A stretch of DNA of 10,959 bases from Oehlia diaphana (GCA_003833135.1 QZLH01000100.1:164676-175634); one strand, 5' to 3'. Shown: positions 1 to 7,204, counted from the first letter of the stretch. Notes: generated by a model from the sequence alone, not told the origin. Program-made: numbers and translations.

Positions 1-1
1 A

Positions 2-661
2 AACCGATTAAAAAACTTTATGAATGAAATATGCAAAATGTGTGGTATTGATTGCACTAACCAAAAAATTACAAACCATACTGGACGTAAAACACTTGTA
101 CAAGGGCTTCAAAAATTGGGTTTTTCAAGAGATTCAATGAAATTAGCAACGCGACATAAAAATGTAGAAAGTTTAGATTCATATGAATTACCAAGAGAAC
201 AAGAACAAATTGGTATGATTAATAATTTGGTAGATAACATTCAATGTACTAAAAGAAAACAAGGTATGTAATAAACTAAATATTTTATCATTATGTTAAT
301 GAAAAATAATTGATTTAAATTTATTATTTAGAGGAATTTGATGCTAATACATTTGATATTGATAATAATTATAAGATGAAAAAGAACAAAGGATTTGTTA
401 CAGCTAAAGAAGGTTAAAAACATTATGGTTTTATTTTCTTTATTTAGTATCTTTTAATTAATATCTTTTAATTTAGCTTTTACCTCTAATTGTGAAATAT
501 CAAATACGAATAATTTGAAAGATTTACATAGACCATTACAAGAAATTAATCCTAACAATACTAATCTAGAAATTACTATGAATACTAATAATTTGGTGAA
601 CTTGATAAATAGTGGAGTTTTACAATGGGTAAATTTAAAAATTAATATTTCGGATACATAA
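2..661 (+). CDS. Tyrosine recombinase-like protein (Crypton/DUF3504 type), 3' exons, 5' partial
   Basis: This is the C-terminal part of a DNA breaking-rejoining enzyme of the tyrosine recombinase family; the window begins inside the gene and the frame is open from base 2. Seen: an H-x-x-R box (HTGR, residues 26-29 of the visible part), His52 in ATRHKN and Tyr61 in SLDSYE, so H-x8-Y. These fit the C-terminal catalytic H-x-x-R, H/W and nucleophile Tyr of the family; the earlier Arg and Lys would lie outside the window. The first exon appears to stop at GGTATGTAA, but GTATGT is a canonical 5' splice site. I predict exons 2-263, 332-412 and 477-661 (introns 264-331 and 413-476, both ending in TTTAG), which give 175 in-frame codons and a stop at 659-661. 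The added tail is Asn-rich and unrecognised. Known family: Crypton recombinases and the host proteins derived from them (KIAA1958/ZMYM-like). Whether this copy is a live transposon, a domesticated gene or a relic cannot be told here. The domain call is fairly sure; the intron model is moderately sure. Confidence 0.7.
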
Positions 662-703
662 ATGACACAAATGTTCATCATTTAATTATTGTATTACTGC
701 TAT

Positions 704-780
704 TAATATTGTACGGAAATAAACTATTTGATGCTTATTATTGTACAAAAATAAACTATTTGATGCTTAATATTGTATGG
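704..780 (+). repeat. 32-bp tandem repeat, about 2.4 copies, with AATAAA in each full copy
   Basis: The unit contains ATTGTAC...AATAAACTATTTGATGCTTA and recurs with a 32-bp step: GTAC at 711 and 743, then diverged GTAT at 775. Both full copies contain the polyadenylation-like hexamer AATAAA, at 718-723 and 750-755, about 57 and 89 bases after the stop of the recombinase-like gene. It may therefore serve as that gene's 3' end signal; this role is inferred. With so few copies and no spacers it is not a CRISPR array. Confidence 0.75.
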
Positions 781-793
781 TGATCGGCAATAT

Positions 794-928
794 ATGAAAA
801 TATTGGTCAAGCAAAATCAGCATGATCCTATAGGGCCGTGCAATAAATGCCAAATACCGTACACTATAGTTGCTGATGGTATGACTAGTATATTTCATAG
901 TAGTGATATGATGTCAAAAAAAAACTAA
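794..928 (+). CDS. Tiny ORF with a CxxC pair, possible gene fragment
   Basis: An ATG-started frame of 44 codons reads MKILVKQNQHDPIGPCNKCQ and then a short tail with repeated Ser and Met, ending at TAA 926-928. Its composition (Pro, Gly, two Cys spaced CNKC, Asp) is more protein-like than the surrounding AT-rich spacer, and it lies on the same strand as the recombinase-like gene just upstream. I recognise no family. It could be a relic exon, a small protein or chance. The CxxC pair could be half of a zinc site, but no second pair is visible. Confidence 0.2.
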   Translation: MKILVKQNQHDPIGPCNKCQIPYTIVADGMTSIFHSSDMMSKKN

Positions 929-954
929 TTTATAACAACCAAAAATTAACTTTC

Positions 955-960
955 TTTATT
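955..960 (-). terminator. Candidate polyadenylation signal of the F-box gene
   Basis: TTTATT on the plus strand reads AATAAA on the minus strand. It lies about 52 bases downstream of the in-frame TAG (1012-1014) that ends the C-terminal part of the F-box gene, in an A/T-rich 3' flank. Position and hexamer fit a fungal 3' end signal, though such hexamers are common in DNA this AT-rich. Confidence 0.4.
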
Positions 961-1011
961 TATGATAAAAATAAATCACATTTTACAACTTGTAATAAAC
1001 TATTGATAAAA

Positions 1012-1407
1012 CTAATACATTTCGTTTACAAATTCATAAGCTCGAATAAAAAAATCATCAAAATTCACAATTTTAATATTATACGATTCAAATTCCTTTT
1101 TATCATTTTCAGAAACACCTCCATCAATAGCCAAATATCTCACTCTTTTCTCTTTCATAACATGTTCCTTTATATAAGGCATTAAATCACCTTCTTTCAT
1201 CAAATTTTCGATTAATAATTTTTTAATAATAATATTTCGAGTTTTGAATAAAAAAGTATTAAAAACTCTTGCATTAATCATAAGACTTAAACTTAAATAT
1301 TCTAATTTAGGAGGAAGAATTTCTCCTAATTTTAAAAATATATTTGAACTAAGTCTAATATCATCACTTGATACATGATTAAATTTAAAGCAGGGAAAGT
1401 AAATTGA
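1012..1407 (-). pseudogene. Out-of-frame C-terminal part of the F-box gene
   Basis: This frame is open from 1407 to the TAG at 1012-1014 and continues the F-box protein in style and position: FPCFKFNHVSSDDIRL, then LGEILPPKLEYLSLSLMINA, and later VRYLAIDGG near the end. The main frame in the overlap instead gives a poor tail (MYQVMILDLVQIYF) and a stop. Inserting one base somewhere in 1389-1412 would restore a single protein of about 486 residues, my recollection of the usual size in this family. The zone holds short homopolymers (GGG, AAA and TTT on the plus strand), so a sequencing or assembly indel is as likely as a true mutation. An internal Met (1281) opens an 89-codon ORF here, but I do not regard that as a separate gene. 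Confidence 0.7.
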
Positions 1408-2471
1408 TTATTTATTCTACGTAATTCAACATATCTAATCTTTGTACATTGATTTATAATTGGCTCAAGTTGTCCCGACTTATACATTGATAATTCAAAT
1501 CCAATATTTTCTAAGTAATCACAAGATTTTTGTATTAATGATTCTAATAATCTAATTTGAATTTTTGTTTTCATAAATAATGATTTCAATTTAAATGGTT
1601 TAGTAAAACTCATGATTTGTTGAATGAAATTAGTATTTAAATTAATACAATAAAGAATATGAATTGATTCTAAAACATTTAACAATTCGATCGCTTTTAA
1701 TTCCACATTTTTAAAATCAGTATCAAAAAATATAATTTTTTTTAAAGTATTCAAACAATTAGAATTTGTAAATAATGAAATTGGAAGACTCATATTATTT
1801 TCTAAAGATAAAAAATCATTAAAACTAACATTTTCACATGAAATATTTTTGAGATTTTGTTGTGATTTAATTATTTCCATTAAAAATTCCTCAATTTTAT
1901 TATATTCATCATAATTCATTATTGCCATTTGAAAATAGAATGATTCTAAATTTTTCATATTACAAATAAATTTTAAACATTCTAAAAGTAATTCAAAAGA
2001 AACGAGTGAATCATCGATAATCACTTCAAGTTCGAAAGTATTTAAATTTACTTCATTTTCAATAAATAATTCAATTATTAAATCACAAATTATTCTCTCA
2101 ACATTGTCAGATTTCTTGATTCGATTTGAAAGTTTTTCCTCGTTTATAAATGAATTAATTGAGATAATAAATTTCTTTGTATTTAAATATTTAATAAAGC
2201 TAGGGTAATTAAATAATGTATTTGAATATGGATTACTTTTATCCCAATAATTATTCAATTTATCTTTATCATTATCATTTAATCTATGTAAACAAATTTC
2301 GATGAAACGAAGACTTGATGGATCTTCCCATAATAATGGAATTGTTAATCGAGACCAAAATCTATTAACTAAAGCACATGAATATAACGTCTTATAATCA
2401 TTTCGAAAATATTGTATGATCTCATCTGTTAATTCTGGTAAATCTCCTGAAAATAATTTTGAACATGCCAT
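1332..2471 (-). CDS. F-box protein with leucine-rich body, main reading frame
   Basis: Probable substrate-recruiting subunit of an SCF (Skp1-Cullin-F-box) ubiquitin ligase: the N-terminal F-box would bind Skp1 and the remainder would bind a target. The first about 50 residues have the F-box pattern: LPELTDEIIQYF, then TLYSCALVNRFWSRLTIPLLW. This opening closely resembles the greatly expanded Rhizophagus F-box family, from memory and unverified. The rest is rich in Leu, Ile, Asn and Lys with irregular leucine-repeat strings such as LKKIIFFDTDFKN and LESLIQKSCDYLENIGFEL, as expected of LRR-like solenoids. The ATG at 2471 fits because the F-box follows at once and no earlier in-frame Met is needed. 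No introns are seen. The frame ends at 1332 after 379 codons, earlier than the sequence suggests: the natural continuation is in another frame (next entry), so this is either a pseudogene or carries a one-base sequencing error. The target is unknown. Confidence 0.85.
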   Translation of the reverse strand: MACSKLFSGDLPELTDEIIQYFRNDYKTLYSCALVNRFWSRLTIPLLWEDPSSLRFIEICLHRLNDNDKDKLNNYWDKSNPYSNTLFNYPSFIKYLNTKKFIISINSFINEEKLSNRIKKSDNVERIICDLIIELFIENEVNLNTFELEVIIDDSLVSFELLLECLKFICNMKNLESFYFQMAIMNYDEYNKIEEFLMEIIKSQQNLKNISCENVSFNDFLSLENNMSLPISLFTNSNCLNTLKKIIFFDTDFKNVELKAIELLNVLESIHILYCINLNTNFIQQIMSFTKPFKLKSLFMKTKIQIRLLESLIQKSCDYLENIGFELSMYKSGQLEPIINQCTKIRYVELRRINNQFTFPALNLIMYQVMILDLVQIYF

Positions 2472-2521
2472 ATTATATAAAGGAGAGAGAGGGAAAGGTG
2501 GGCGTTTTTAATATTACGTCA
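2472..2521 (-). promoter_or_regulatory. 5' flank of the F-box gene: pyrimidine tract and TGACGTAA
   Basis: Read on the minus strand towards the ATG, this holds TGACGTAA (an ATF/CREB-like half site, about 2513-2520), then a CT-rich run CCCTCTCTCTCCTTT, then TATATAATA directly before ATG. CT-rich tracts next to starts are common in fungal promoters and 5' leaders. No transcription start can be placed. The regulatory reading is an inference from motifs alone. Confidence 0.3.
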
Positions 2522-2594
2522 GGAATGGGTTAATTTTATATAATTTTCTGCAGAAAATGTAATACAGATTTCTAATTTGGAATTTTAGAATAAA

Positions 2595-2631
2595 GGTTGA
2601 TCGTCAACCAATTGAAATGTACAATACATTT
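2595..2631. repeat. Two adjacent small perfect hairpins
   Basis: GGTTGA-TCG-TCAACC (2595-2609) is followed after five bases by AAATGTA-CAA-TACATTT (2615-2631). Each is a perfect inverted repeat with a 3-base loop, 6 and 7 bp of stem. They lie about 125 bases upstream of the F-box ATG in a stretch (2522-3013) where I see no gene. Their function is unknown; they could be protein-binding dyads or a relic of a foldback element. Confidence 0.55.
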
Positions 2632-3013
2632 GATCGCCAAAGTACCGCATATTTTTTGTAACACGCATTTCTTTATTAGTATTTAAAGTAAAAATACATT
2701 AAATATTACAAAGAAAATTGAAGAATGTTATATTTATTCTTTTTTTCGCTTATAATCTATTTGATAAAATCTACAGAATATAACAAAGGATGATATACTT
2801 CGGGCTCGCTGCGCAAAAAAAAAAATCAAATTCAATTTACTATTTTCATTCACCCAATTCCTATATAAATAACTATTATGTTCCACAAGATTTTTATTAT
2901 TTAATATTCTTAGTTCTTTATTTACAATGGTTGTCACTTCCTAGTTAAATGCAGTTTTTTTATCCAACATAGAAACAGTTAGTAGATAAAGTAGGTGTAT
3001 CGACATTCGTATA

Positions 3014-3256
3014 CTAAAATATTAAGAATTCGATATAACGAATTGGTAAAGGGTGGTTTGATTTTTTCCTAGATGTAATTTTTTGGTACTGAGGTAATCT
3101 ATCATACAGTACCTTTTTTTTTCTTTTTCCTTTAATATTATTCGTTTTCTTTTTAGCGTAGTCATTTTTGGTATAGTCCTTCTTTACCAATTTGCAGACT
3201 ACGTGACGGTTCTTGGAGATTTTCGTACACTGATGATTACCGATTACCGAATCCAT
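3014..3256 (-). CDS. Lysine-rich ORF, doubtful
   Basis: An 80-codon frame starting MDSVIGNHQCTKISKNRHVV, followed by a block of Lys/Asn (KKTNNIKGKRKKK) and then LYDRLPQYQKITSRKK. The frame is also open for about 29 codons upstream of the ATG (a stretch with Pro, Ser and Asn), so it could be an internal exon or a relic rather than a complete gene. No family is recognised. Lys richness partly follows from A-runs in the DNA, so coding status is uncertain. The neighbouring 67-codon minus-strand ORF at 2734-2937 is even less convincing. Confidence 0.18.
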   Translation of the reverse strand: MDSVIGNHQCTKISKNRHVVCKLVKKDYTKNDYAKKKTNNIKGKRKKKVLYDRLPQYQKITSRKKSNHPLPIRYIEFLIF

Positions 3257-3899
3257 TATTGGAGTGGGGTTACAATTAGATGAAGTTGATGCTAGAAAGG
3301 GTGGTTGGTTATTTTTGTGAGAGTTCTTTTAAGGAAAGAGGTATAGTGCGGAAGGGATTGACTCGCTCCGAAAGTTAAAATCCATAGATAGTGTACTTAA
3401 GATTCTAAAACAAAAACCCTAAGCTCATACAGTATATTACACTAAGCATTAGTAAATAATGAGTAAACCTAACCTGTGCATAATATATACGCATTAGTAC
3501 TTGGAAGGTACAACGCATTAAAGACCTACCGCTTCTGCTGATGATCTAACACCTAATTATTATTATAGGGAAGCGCCCATGAAAGAAGATTGTCTCTTTT
3601 AATGTTTTATGCTTGGGCGTAACGAAAGGAGTATAAAGTCCCGTTTGGGATTCGACTCCAATGAATGTAGGCGTTCGGTATATAGAATAGGTTTATGGTT
3701 AAGGTTTGTTCCTATTATACTTTGGTCTTAATATTTCTAGGGATATAGCCTATTTTGTAAGGAGTTTTCTTGTAAAGTTCTACAATTTGACCTAATAAAG
3801 GAAAAAAACGATTTAATGGTTTCTATTATGTATAAAAATACATAATTTTTGTATAACGATATATTTCATACGAATCTTACAACCCTATTTTGTCTATTG
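3257..3899. other. Gene-poor stretch, no supported gene
   Basis: No long frame exists on either strand. It includes GGGATTCGACTCC (3647-3659), which partly resembles a Pol III B box, but no acceptor stem, A box or cloverleaf can be drawn around it. A weak pair of related strings, GCGCCC at 3573 and GGGCG at 3615, bracket the same area. I find no transposon ends here, and the origin of the sequence is unknown. Confidence 0.5.
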
Positions 3900-3907
3900 G
3901 ATATTTC

Positions 3908-4137
3908 AGGACCCAGAAATATATATATAGATGAAAAAATTTTTACTATGATATGAGCTGCACGCATTTTTTCAGGGCCGGAATTATGATAATGTCAGTC
4001 GGTTACTATATTAGGAAATAAAATTCTGACTGGTATTATCAAAAATTATCTAAAAAAGGTAAGATTTTCATGATTTTTTTTTAGTTCAAAATACGACAAA
4101 CTCAAACCTGACCCTTTTATATATATTTCTGGGTCCT
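3908..4137. mobile_element. MITE, 230 bp, 20-bp perfect TIRs, 8-bp target site duplication
   Basis: The left end AGGACCCAGAAATATATATA (3908-3927) is exactly the reverse complement of the right end (4118-4137). The element is flanked by the same 8 bases, GATATTTC, at 3900-3907 and 4138-4145. The interior has no ORF of note but contains an imperfect inner inverted repeat: GATAATGTCAGTC (3988-4000) against GACTGGTATTATC (4028-4040), 11 of 13 pairing. Small size, no coding capacity, TIRs and a duplication are the definition of a miniature inverted-repeat element. An 8-bp duplication is typical of hAT transposons (P elements also give 8). Because the TIR could start one base further out (CAGGACCC...GGGTCCTG), the duplication could be read as 6 bp (ATATTT), so the superfamily is not certain. 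The TIR tips do not fully fit the usual hAT YARNG pattern. It must have been moved by a transposase encoded elsewhere. Confidence 0.85.
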
Positions 4138-4534
4138 GATATTTCACAACATTTGATTGTAGTACAAAGCACTAAATACTTAAATATAAAAAAGTAGGCA
4201 AAATTAGTGTAATGGTCCTTACTTGGGCCAAAGATATACGGGTACTTTGCCTTTATTACTAGAAAATCATTTTTCGTAATACATATAAATTTTTTTATTT
4301 TATTTTTTCCGAGGAGTTTTATGAAAGAGTAGCCCTTGTTTTTTCTATAGGTTTTTGTTTTTACATAAGTTTATATTTGGCTTTAGCTATTATATAATGA
4401 TAATATCTTACCATTTTAGGTTGTCCACCGTTGTTGATGCACAGTTACCCCTGAAATAATATGCAGGTTCCAACCGTTTGTTCAATAGGGGAAAAAATTC
4501 ATTTATTATTTGTTTGACAAAGAGAATTTGGTAA

Positions 4535-5313
4535 TACACACGAACAACCCCAAATGTTATCAGAAAAAAAGAACTAATTAGATCGAATTCATTGAAAATG
4601 AACGATAAATACAAATTTAGTAAGTTTCTTACAAGTTTGTATTCGATACAAAAGTTCATTCCCTCTCGAGCATGGCAAAGATATTTTGATAGGATTAGGA
4701 CTTTGCTAAGTCAACAATATGAAGCAGTGAAGCTGCGAAAAAAGAAAAAATATGATGATGAATTTAAACATGTAATAGAAAAACGAAAACATTTTTTCGT
4801 TTTAGCTATAGAAGACGTGTCGTATGCGATGTCCTTATCACGAGAAAGAAATTAGTCACGTGGAAGATAAATATCCTGATCCAATAGAATTCGATAAATT
4901 TGTGCGTAAATAGCCATGAGAAGACAATCGATTGTAAGCGTTTAGGTCTTACATATACAAAAGTTATTACTAGAGCAGAGGATAACTTTTTTCATATAGA
5001 ATACAAAAATTTGATAGCAAAATCGCGTTTAACTACAACAAAGGCGCAACGTTTGCGTCGTAGAAGATTTGTGAATAAAGAAGCAAGTCAAGATGAAAAT
5101 AGATTTTCAAAAAGGCTTGTTGCAAGTTTCTGTAGAAAAAAATTTAATCAGTTGTAAGATTTTCGACTCAACAAGCGATATAAAAAAGCGTCAGCCGTTA
5201 TACAAAAAATTTGGACTAATTTAAATGAGGTTGACAAACGTATTGAGATGGTCAGACAATACCTTCCTTTAATGGTAAAAGGAGGGTCTGGAGAGGTTTC
5301 TCGCTCTCGATAA
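4535..5313 (+). pseudogene. Unrecognised basic protein gene or relic, split over two frames
   Basis: Two long same-strand frames follow each other. The first, open from 4535 to 4855, includes KFSKFLTSLYSIQKFIPSRA, then WQRYFDRIRTLL and a Lys-rich helix-like segment. The second, in another frame, runs from about 4900 to a TAA at 5155 (LTTTKAQRLRRRRFVNKEAS), and the same frame then resumes to 5313 (KKASAVIQKIWTNLNEVDKR). The joins have alternative explanations. An intron 4856-4913 (GTCACG...AATAG, weak donor) would fuse the two frames in phase. Alternatively the 69-base stretch 4842-4910 in a third frame (EKEISHVEDKYPDPIEFDKF) is the true continuation after a frameshift. The TAA at 5155 lies inside GTAAGA, a good 5' splice site, so it may be intronic too. 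I recognise no domain; the protein is strongly basic. The start codon and 5' end are unknown. It is called a pseudogene because no uninterrupted model can be shown. Confidence 0.4.
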
Positions 5314-5385
5314 TCAACAATATTATAACAATAAAAATAACATAAAGCATTCTATACATGACAGTATTTACGTATAGGGTCCGCG

Positions 5386-5412
5386 GATTAAAGATAAATA
5401 CGGCCTTTAATC
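5386..5412. repeat. 8-bp inverted repeat
   Basis: GATTAAAG (5386-5393) and CTTTAATC (5405-5412) are perfect reverse complements separated by 11 bases. The pair lies about 75 bases after the end of the preceding coding-like segment. It could form a hairpin near a 3' end; no further sign of function. Confidence 0.45.
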
Positions 5413-5615
5413 TAGGTGGGATCCAGATTATATGTAGTTCTTTATTTTTATTTTTTCTATTTTATAAAGTTCTTGTTGTTCGCCTGAAAGGGTGATTTTT
5501 TTTAATATAGTATGAACGTTTATTAGGTTTGTTGGAGGTGATTTAATTTATTATTTCATTTTAAATATTTAGTTTAGTATTATTGTTTAGTTTTTTTTGC
5601 TATAACTGTAAAAAC

Positions 5616-5680
5616 ATGATTGTAATTCCTTTTGTCGTATTAATAAAGTTTTTTACAATCATAACATGTGATCACGTGAT
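5616..5680. repeat. 10-bp inverted repeat followed by the palindrome ATCACGTGAT
   Basis: ATGATTGTAA (5616-5625) is exactly complementary to TTACAATCAT (5653-5662), 27 bases apart. It is followed at 5671-5680 by the perfect palindrome ATCACGTGAT, which contains the bHLH E-box core CACGTG. The same 10-base palindrome recurs at 7756-7765. The stretch 5413-5698 is otherwise T-rich with no gene. Confidence 0.5.
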
Positions 5681-5698
5681 TGTCTATTGTTTTTTTTA

Positions 5699-6015
5699 TT
5701 TTAAAAAAATTTTTCTTTCTTTTTTCTTCGTCAACTCCCTTTAAAAAAAATTTTTTTTTTTCGTCACTCTTCTCACTCTCCTTTAAAAAAAAAAAAATTT
5801 TTTTTTTCGTCACACTCCTTTAAAAAAAAAATTTTTTGATTTTATTCTTTTATTCACCACTCATCGCCCTTGCTTTTTTTTTTAAAAAAAATTTTCTTTC
5901 TATTTCCTTTTTATAAAAAATTTTTTATTTCCCAACCCTGACGTTCTTCCTTTTAAAAAAATTTTTTTTAACTTTCCTAGATTTGTCACTCCTCTTTTTA
6001 AAGAAAAATATTTCT
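5699..6015. repeat. Degenerate array of A-tract/T-tract cores at about 42-bp spacing
   Basis: Eight cores of the form TTTAAAAAA-AATTTTTT start near 5699, 5740, 5782, 5819, 5880, 5908, 5951 and 5996. The steps are about 41, 42, 37, 61, 28, 43 and 45 bases. Spacers share a CT-rich motif close to TTCGTCACTCCTTT (for example CGTCAACTCC, CGTCACTC, CGTCACACTCC, TTGTCACTCC), so this looks like an old, diverged tandem repeat, not merely AT richness. No protein frame crosses it. Alternating A and T runs at a near-integral number of helical turns would be expected to bend DNA or exclude nucleosomes; this is inference. Confidence 0.65.
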
Positions 6016-6039
6016 TTTGATTTATTCTTATTTTAATTT

Positions 6040-6374
6040 CAACAGATTTTTTTTGTGAGAAGATTCAGTTTCTTTTTCTTTTTTGATCAGTTTGGGAAAC
6101 CTTTTCTTTTTGTATGATGATTCAGGATTTATTTTATTTTTTTAGGTCAGTTCAGATTTTCTTTTTTTTTATAAGTTAGGTTCAGATACTTTTCTTTTTG
6201 TAGGTTGTTTCAGGTTTGTTGCTTCATAGTCTTCTTTTTTTTTGTAGGCCAGTTCTGGATTTTTTTTCTTTGTAGACTGTTTTGGTTTCTTTTTCATCAG
6301 ACATTTCATGATTCTTTTCTTTTATGTAGGTCAGCATTCTGGAATTCTCTTTCTTTTATGTAGAAATGCTGACC
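6040..6374. repeat. T-rich degenerate repeat (T-run + TAGG/CAG), ending in a 10-bp inverted repeat
   Basis: A loosely repeated unit of TTTTCTTTTTGTAGG followed by TCAG-type bases (TTCAG, CCAG, CAGCATT) appears about six to eight times with irregular spacing of 25-53 bases; clear copies start TAGG near 6143, 6175, 6203, 6245 and 6327. The array ends in a perfect inverted repeat, GGTCAGCATT (6329-6338) against AATGCTGACC (6365-6374). It adjoins the A/T array but has a different unit. From 6375 to 6660 I see only AT-rich sequence without features. Confidence 0.5.
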
Positions 6375-6660
6375 TTGGTGACTTGGACAGTTGCAGACAC
6401 TATATGAAAGGGTTTTGGTCATTTCTAATTAAATTAGACATTCTTATGTTTCTTTTTTTTTATTTTTTTTGGATTGTTTGACTTTGAATGAACTCGGACT
6501 TATAGATAATTTTGATTGCAATAGGTAGTTTTGATAAGGGAGGGAATTTTTATAACGTATTTGTATTTTGTTTATTTTTATTTATTATTTAATTTAATAA
6601 AGTAGAATTAAATATATGTAAATAAAACTATAATAAACTATAATATAAATAGTAAATTTA

Positions 6661-6776
6661 GTGGTCAAATCACATAAATTTCATGATAAAATCAGTGATC
6701 AAATCATGTAAATTCCATACGAATCCCGTGCAAATTCCGTATCCAAACCATATTTTTAGCGGTACGGAATTGTGCA
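6661..6776. repeat. 34-bp direct repeat and near-palindrome around TACGGAATT
   Basis: GTGGTCAAATCACATAAATT (from 6661) and GTGATCAAATCATGTAAATT (from 6695) are two copies 34 bases apart, with similar bases following. Then TGCAAATTCCGTA (6729-6741) faces TACGGAATTGTGCA (6763-6776), a near-perfect inverted repeat with one extra base. This structure lies immediately upstream of the ORF that starts at 6795 and could be its promoter region or the end of a small transposable element. Confidence 0.5.
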
Positions 6777-6794
6777 TTTTTCCGTATCTTTTCA

Positions 6795-7019
6795 ATGGAC
6801 TATTATGATACGTTATTTCTAAAGAAAAAAATCGTATTAAAAAACTTTATAAAAAACGTGTCCAATTTTTTTATAGGGAAAGGTAACGAGATATCGACTC
6901 GAGAAGAATTCAATGAATATATAAGAGCGAACACGGAATACTTGTCGAGAATTTCAAAAGATACGTTATCGTTAGACGACGTGCGTGGAACACATAAATC
7001 AGCGTTCAGGATTAGATAA
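6795..7019 (+). CDS. Short unrecognised ORF, possible first exon
   Basis: A 74-codon frame reads MDYYDTLFLKKKIVLKNFIK and later STREEFNEYIRANTEYLSRI, ending VRGTHKSAFRIR before TAA. The Glu/Asp/Lys/Arg pattern looks helical and protein-like; no domain is recognised. About 140 bases downstream is a strong 3' splice-like sequence, a T-run ending TTTTCAG at 7161, so this could be an exon of a spliced gene. I could not find a donor giving a long joined frame: a GTGCGT donor at 6981 joined to 7162 reaches a stop after six codons. It could equally be a relic. Confidence in it as a real gene is low. Confidence 0.3.
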   Translation: MDYYDTLFLKKKIVLKNFIKNVSNFFIGKGNEISTREEFNEYIRANTEYLSRISKDTLSLDDVRGTHKSAFRIR

Positions 7020-7204
7020 GCAGCTAGGTATTGGAATTAATTATGTAGATAGGTATACGAATTAATTGTATTACCGTTTTACCTAAGGAACAATATACCG
7101 GGAATACATAGATAAAGTTCTAAATTTTTCGTCTGTACTATTTTTTTATTTTTATTTTCAGATAATACGGATGAAATAGCACATGCTAGTATTAATTCAC
7201 GATC

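Noticed and set aside
454..681. 75-codon minus-strand ORF
   Set aside because: It lies antisense to the predicted third exon of the recombinase-like gene and has Ile/Phe/Leu-rich composition typical of the complement of Asn/Lys coding; I treat it as a shadow.
704..780. CRISPR-like direct repeats
   Set aside because: The repeats are contiguous with no unique spacers and only about 2.4 copies, in a eukaryotic context.
1003..1185. 60-codon plus-strand ORF
   Set aside because: Antisense to the C-terminal F-box sequence, with Phe/Ile-rich AT-driven composition.
2734..2937. 67-codon minus-strand ORF
   Set aside because: Composition follows A/T runs, there is no motif, and the FFFAQRARS stretch comes from an A-run beside a GC patch; no support beyond an open frame.
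3647..3659. B-box-like GGGATTCGACTCC, possible tRNA or SINE
   Set aside because: No acceptor stem, anticodon arm or A box could be drawn around it, and the T-arm would need a bulge.
4408..4659. 83-codon minus-strand ORF
   Set aside because: It overlaps the plus-strand coding-like frame from 4535, which has better amino-acid composition, and it shows no motif of its own.
5153..5313. HMG-box-like helix (KKASAVIQKIWTNLNEVDKR)
   Set aside because: Only a loose resemblance to HMG helix 2; the N-terminal strand and the conserved aromatic and proline residues of the domain are absent.
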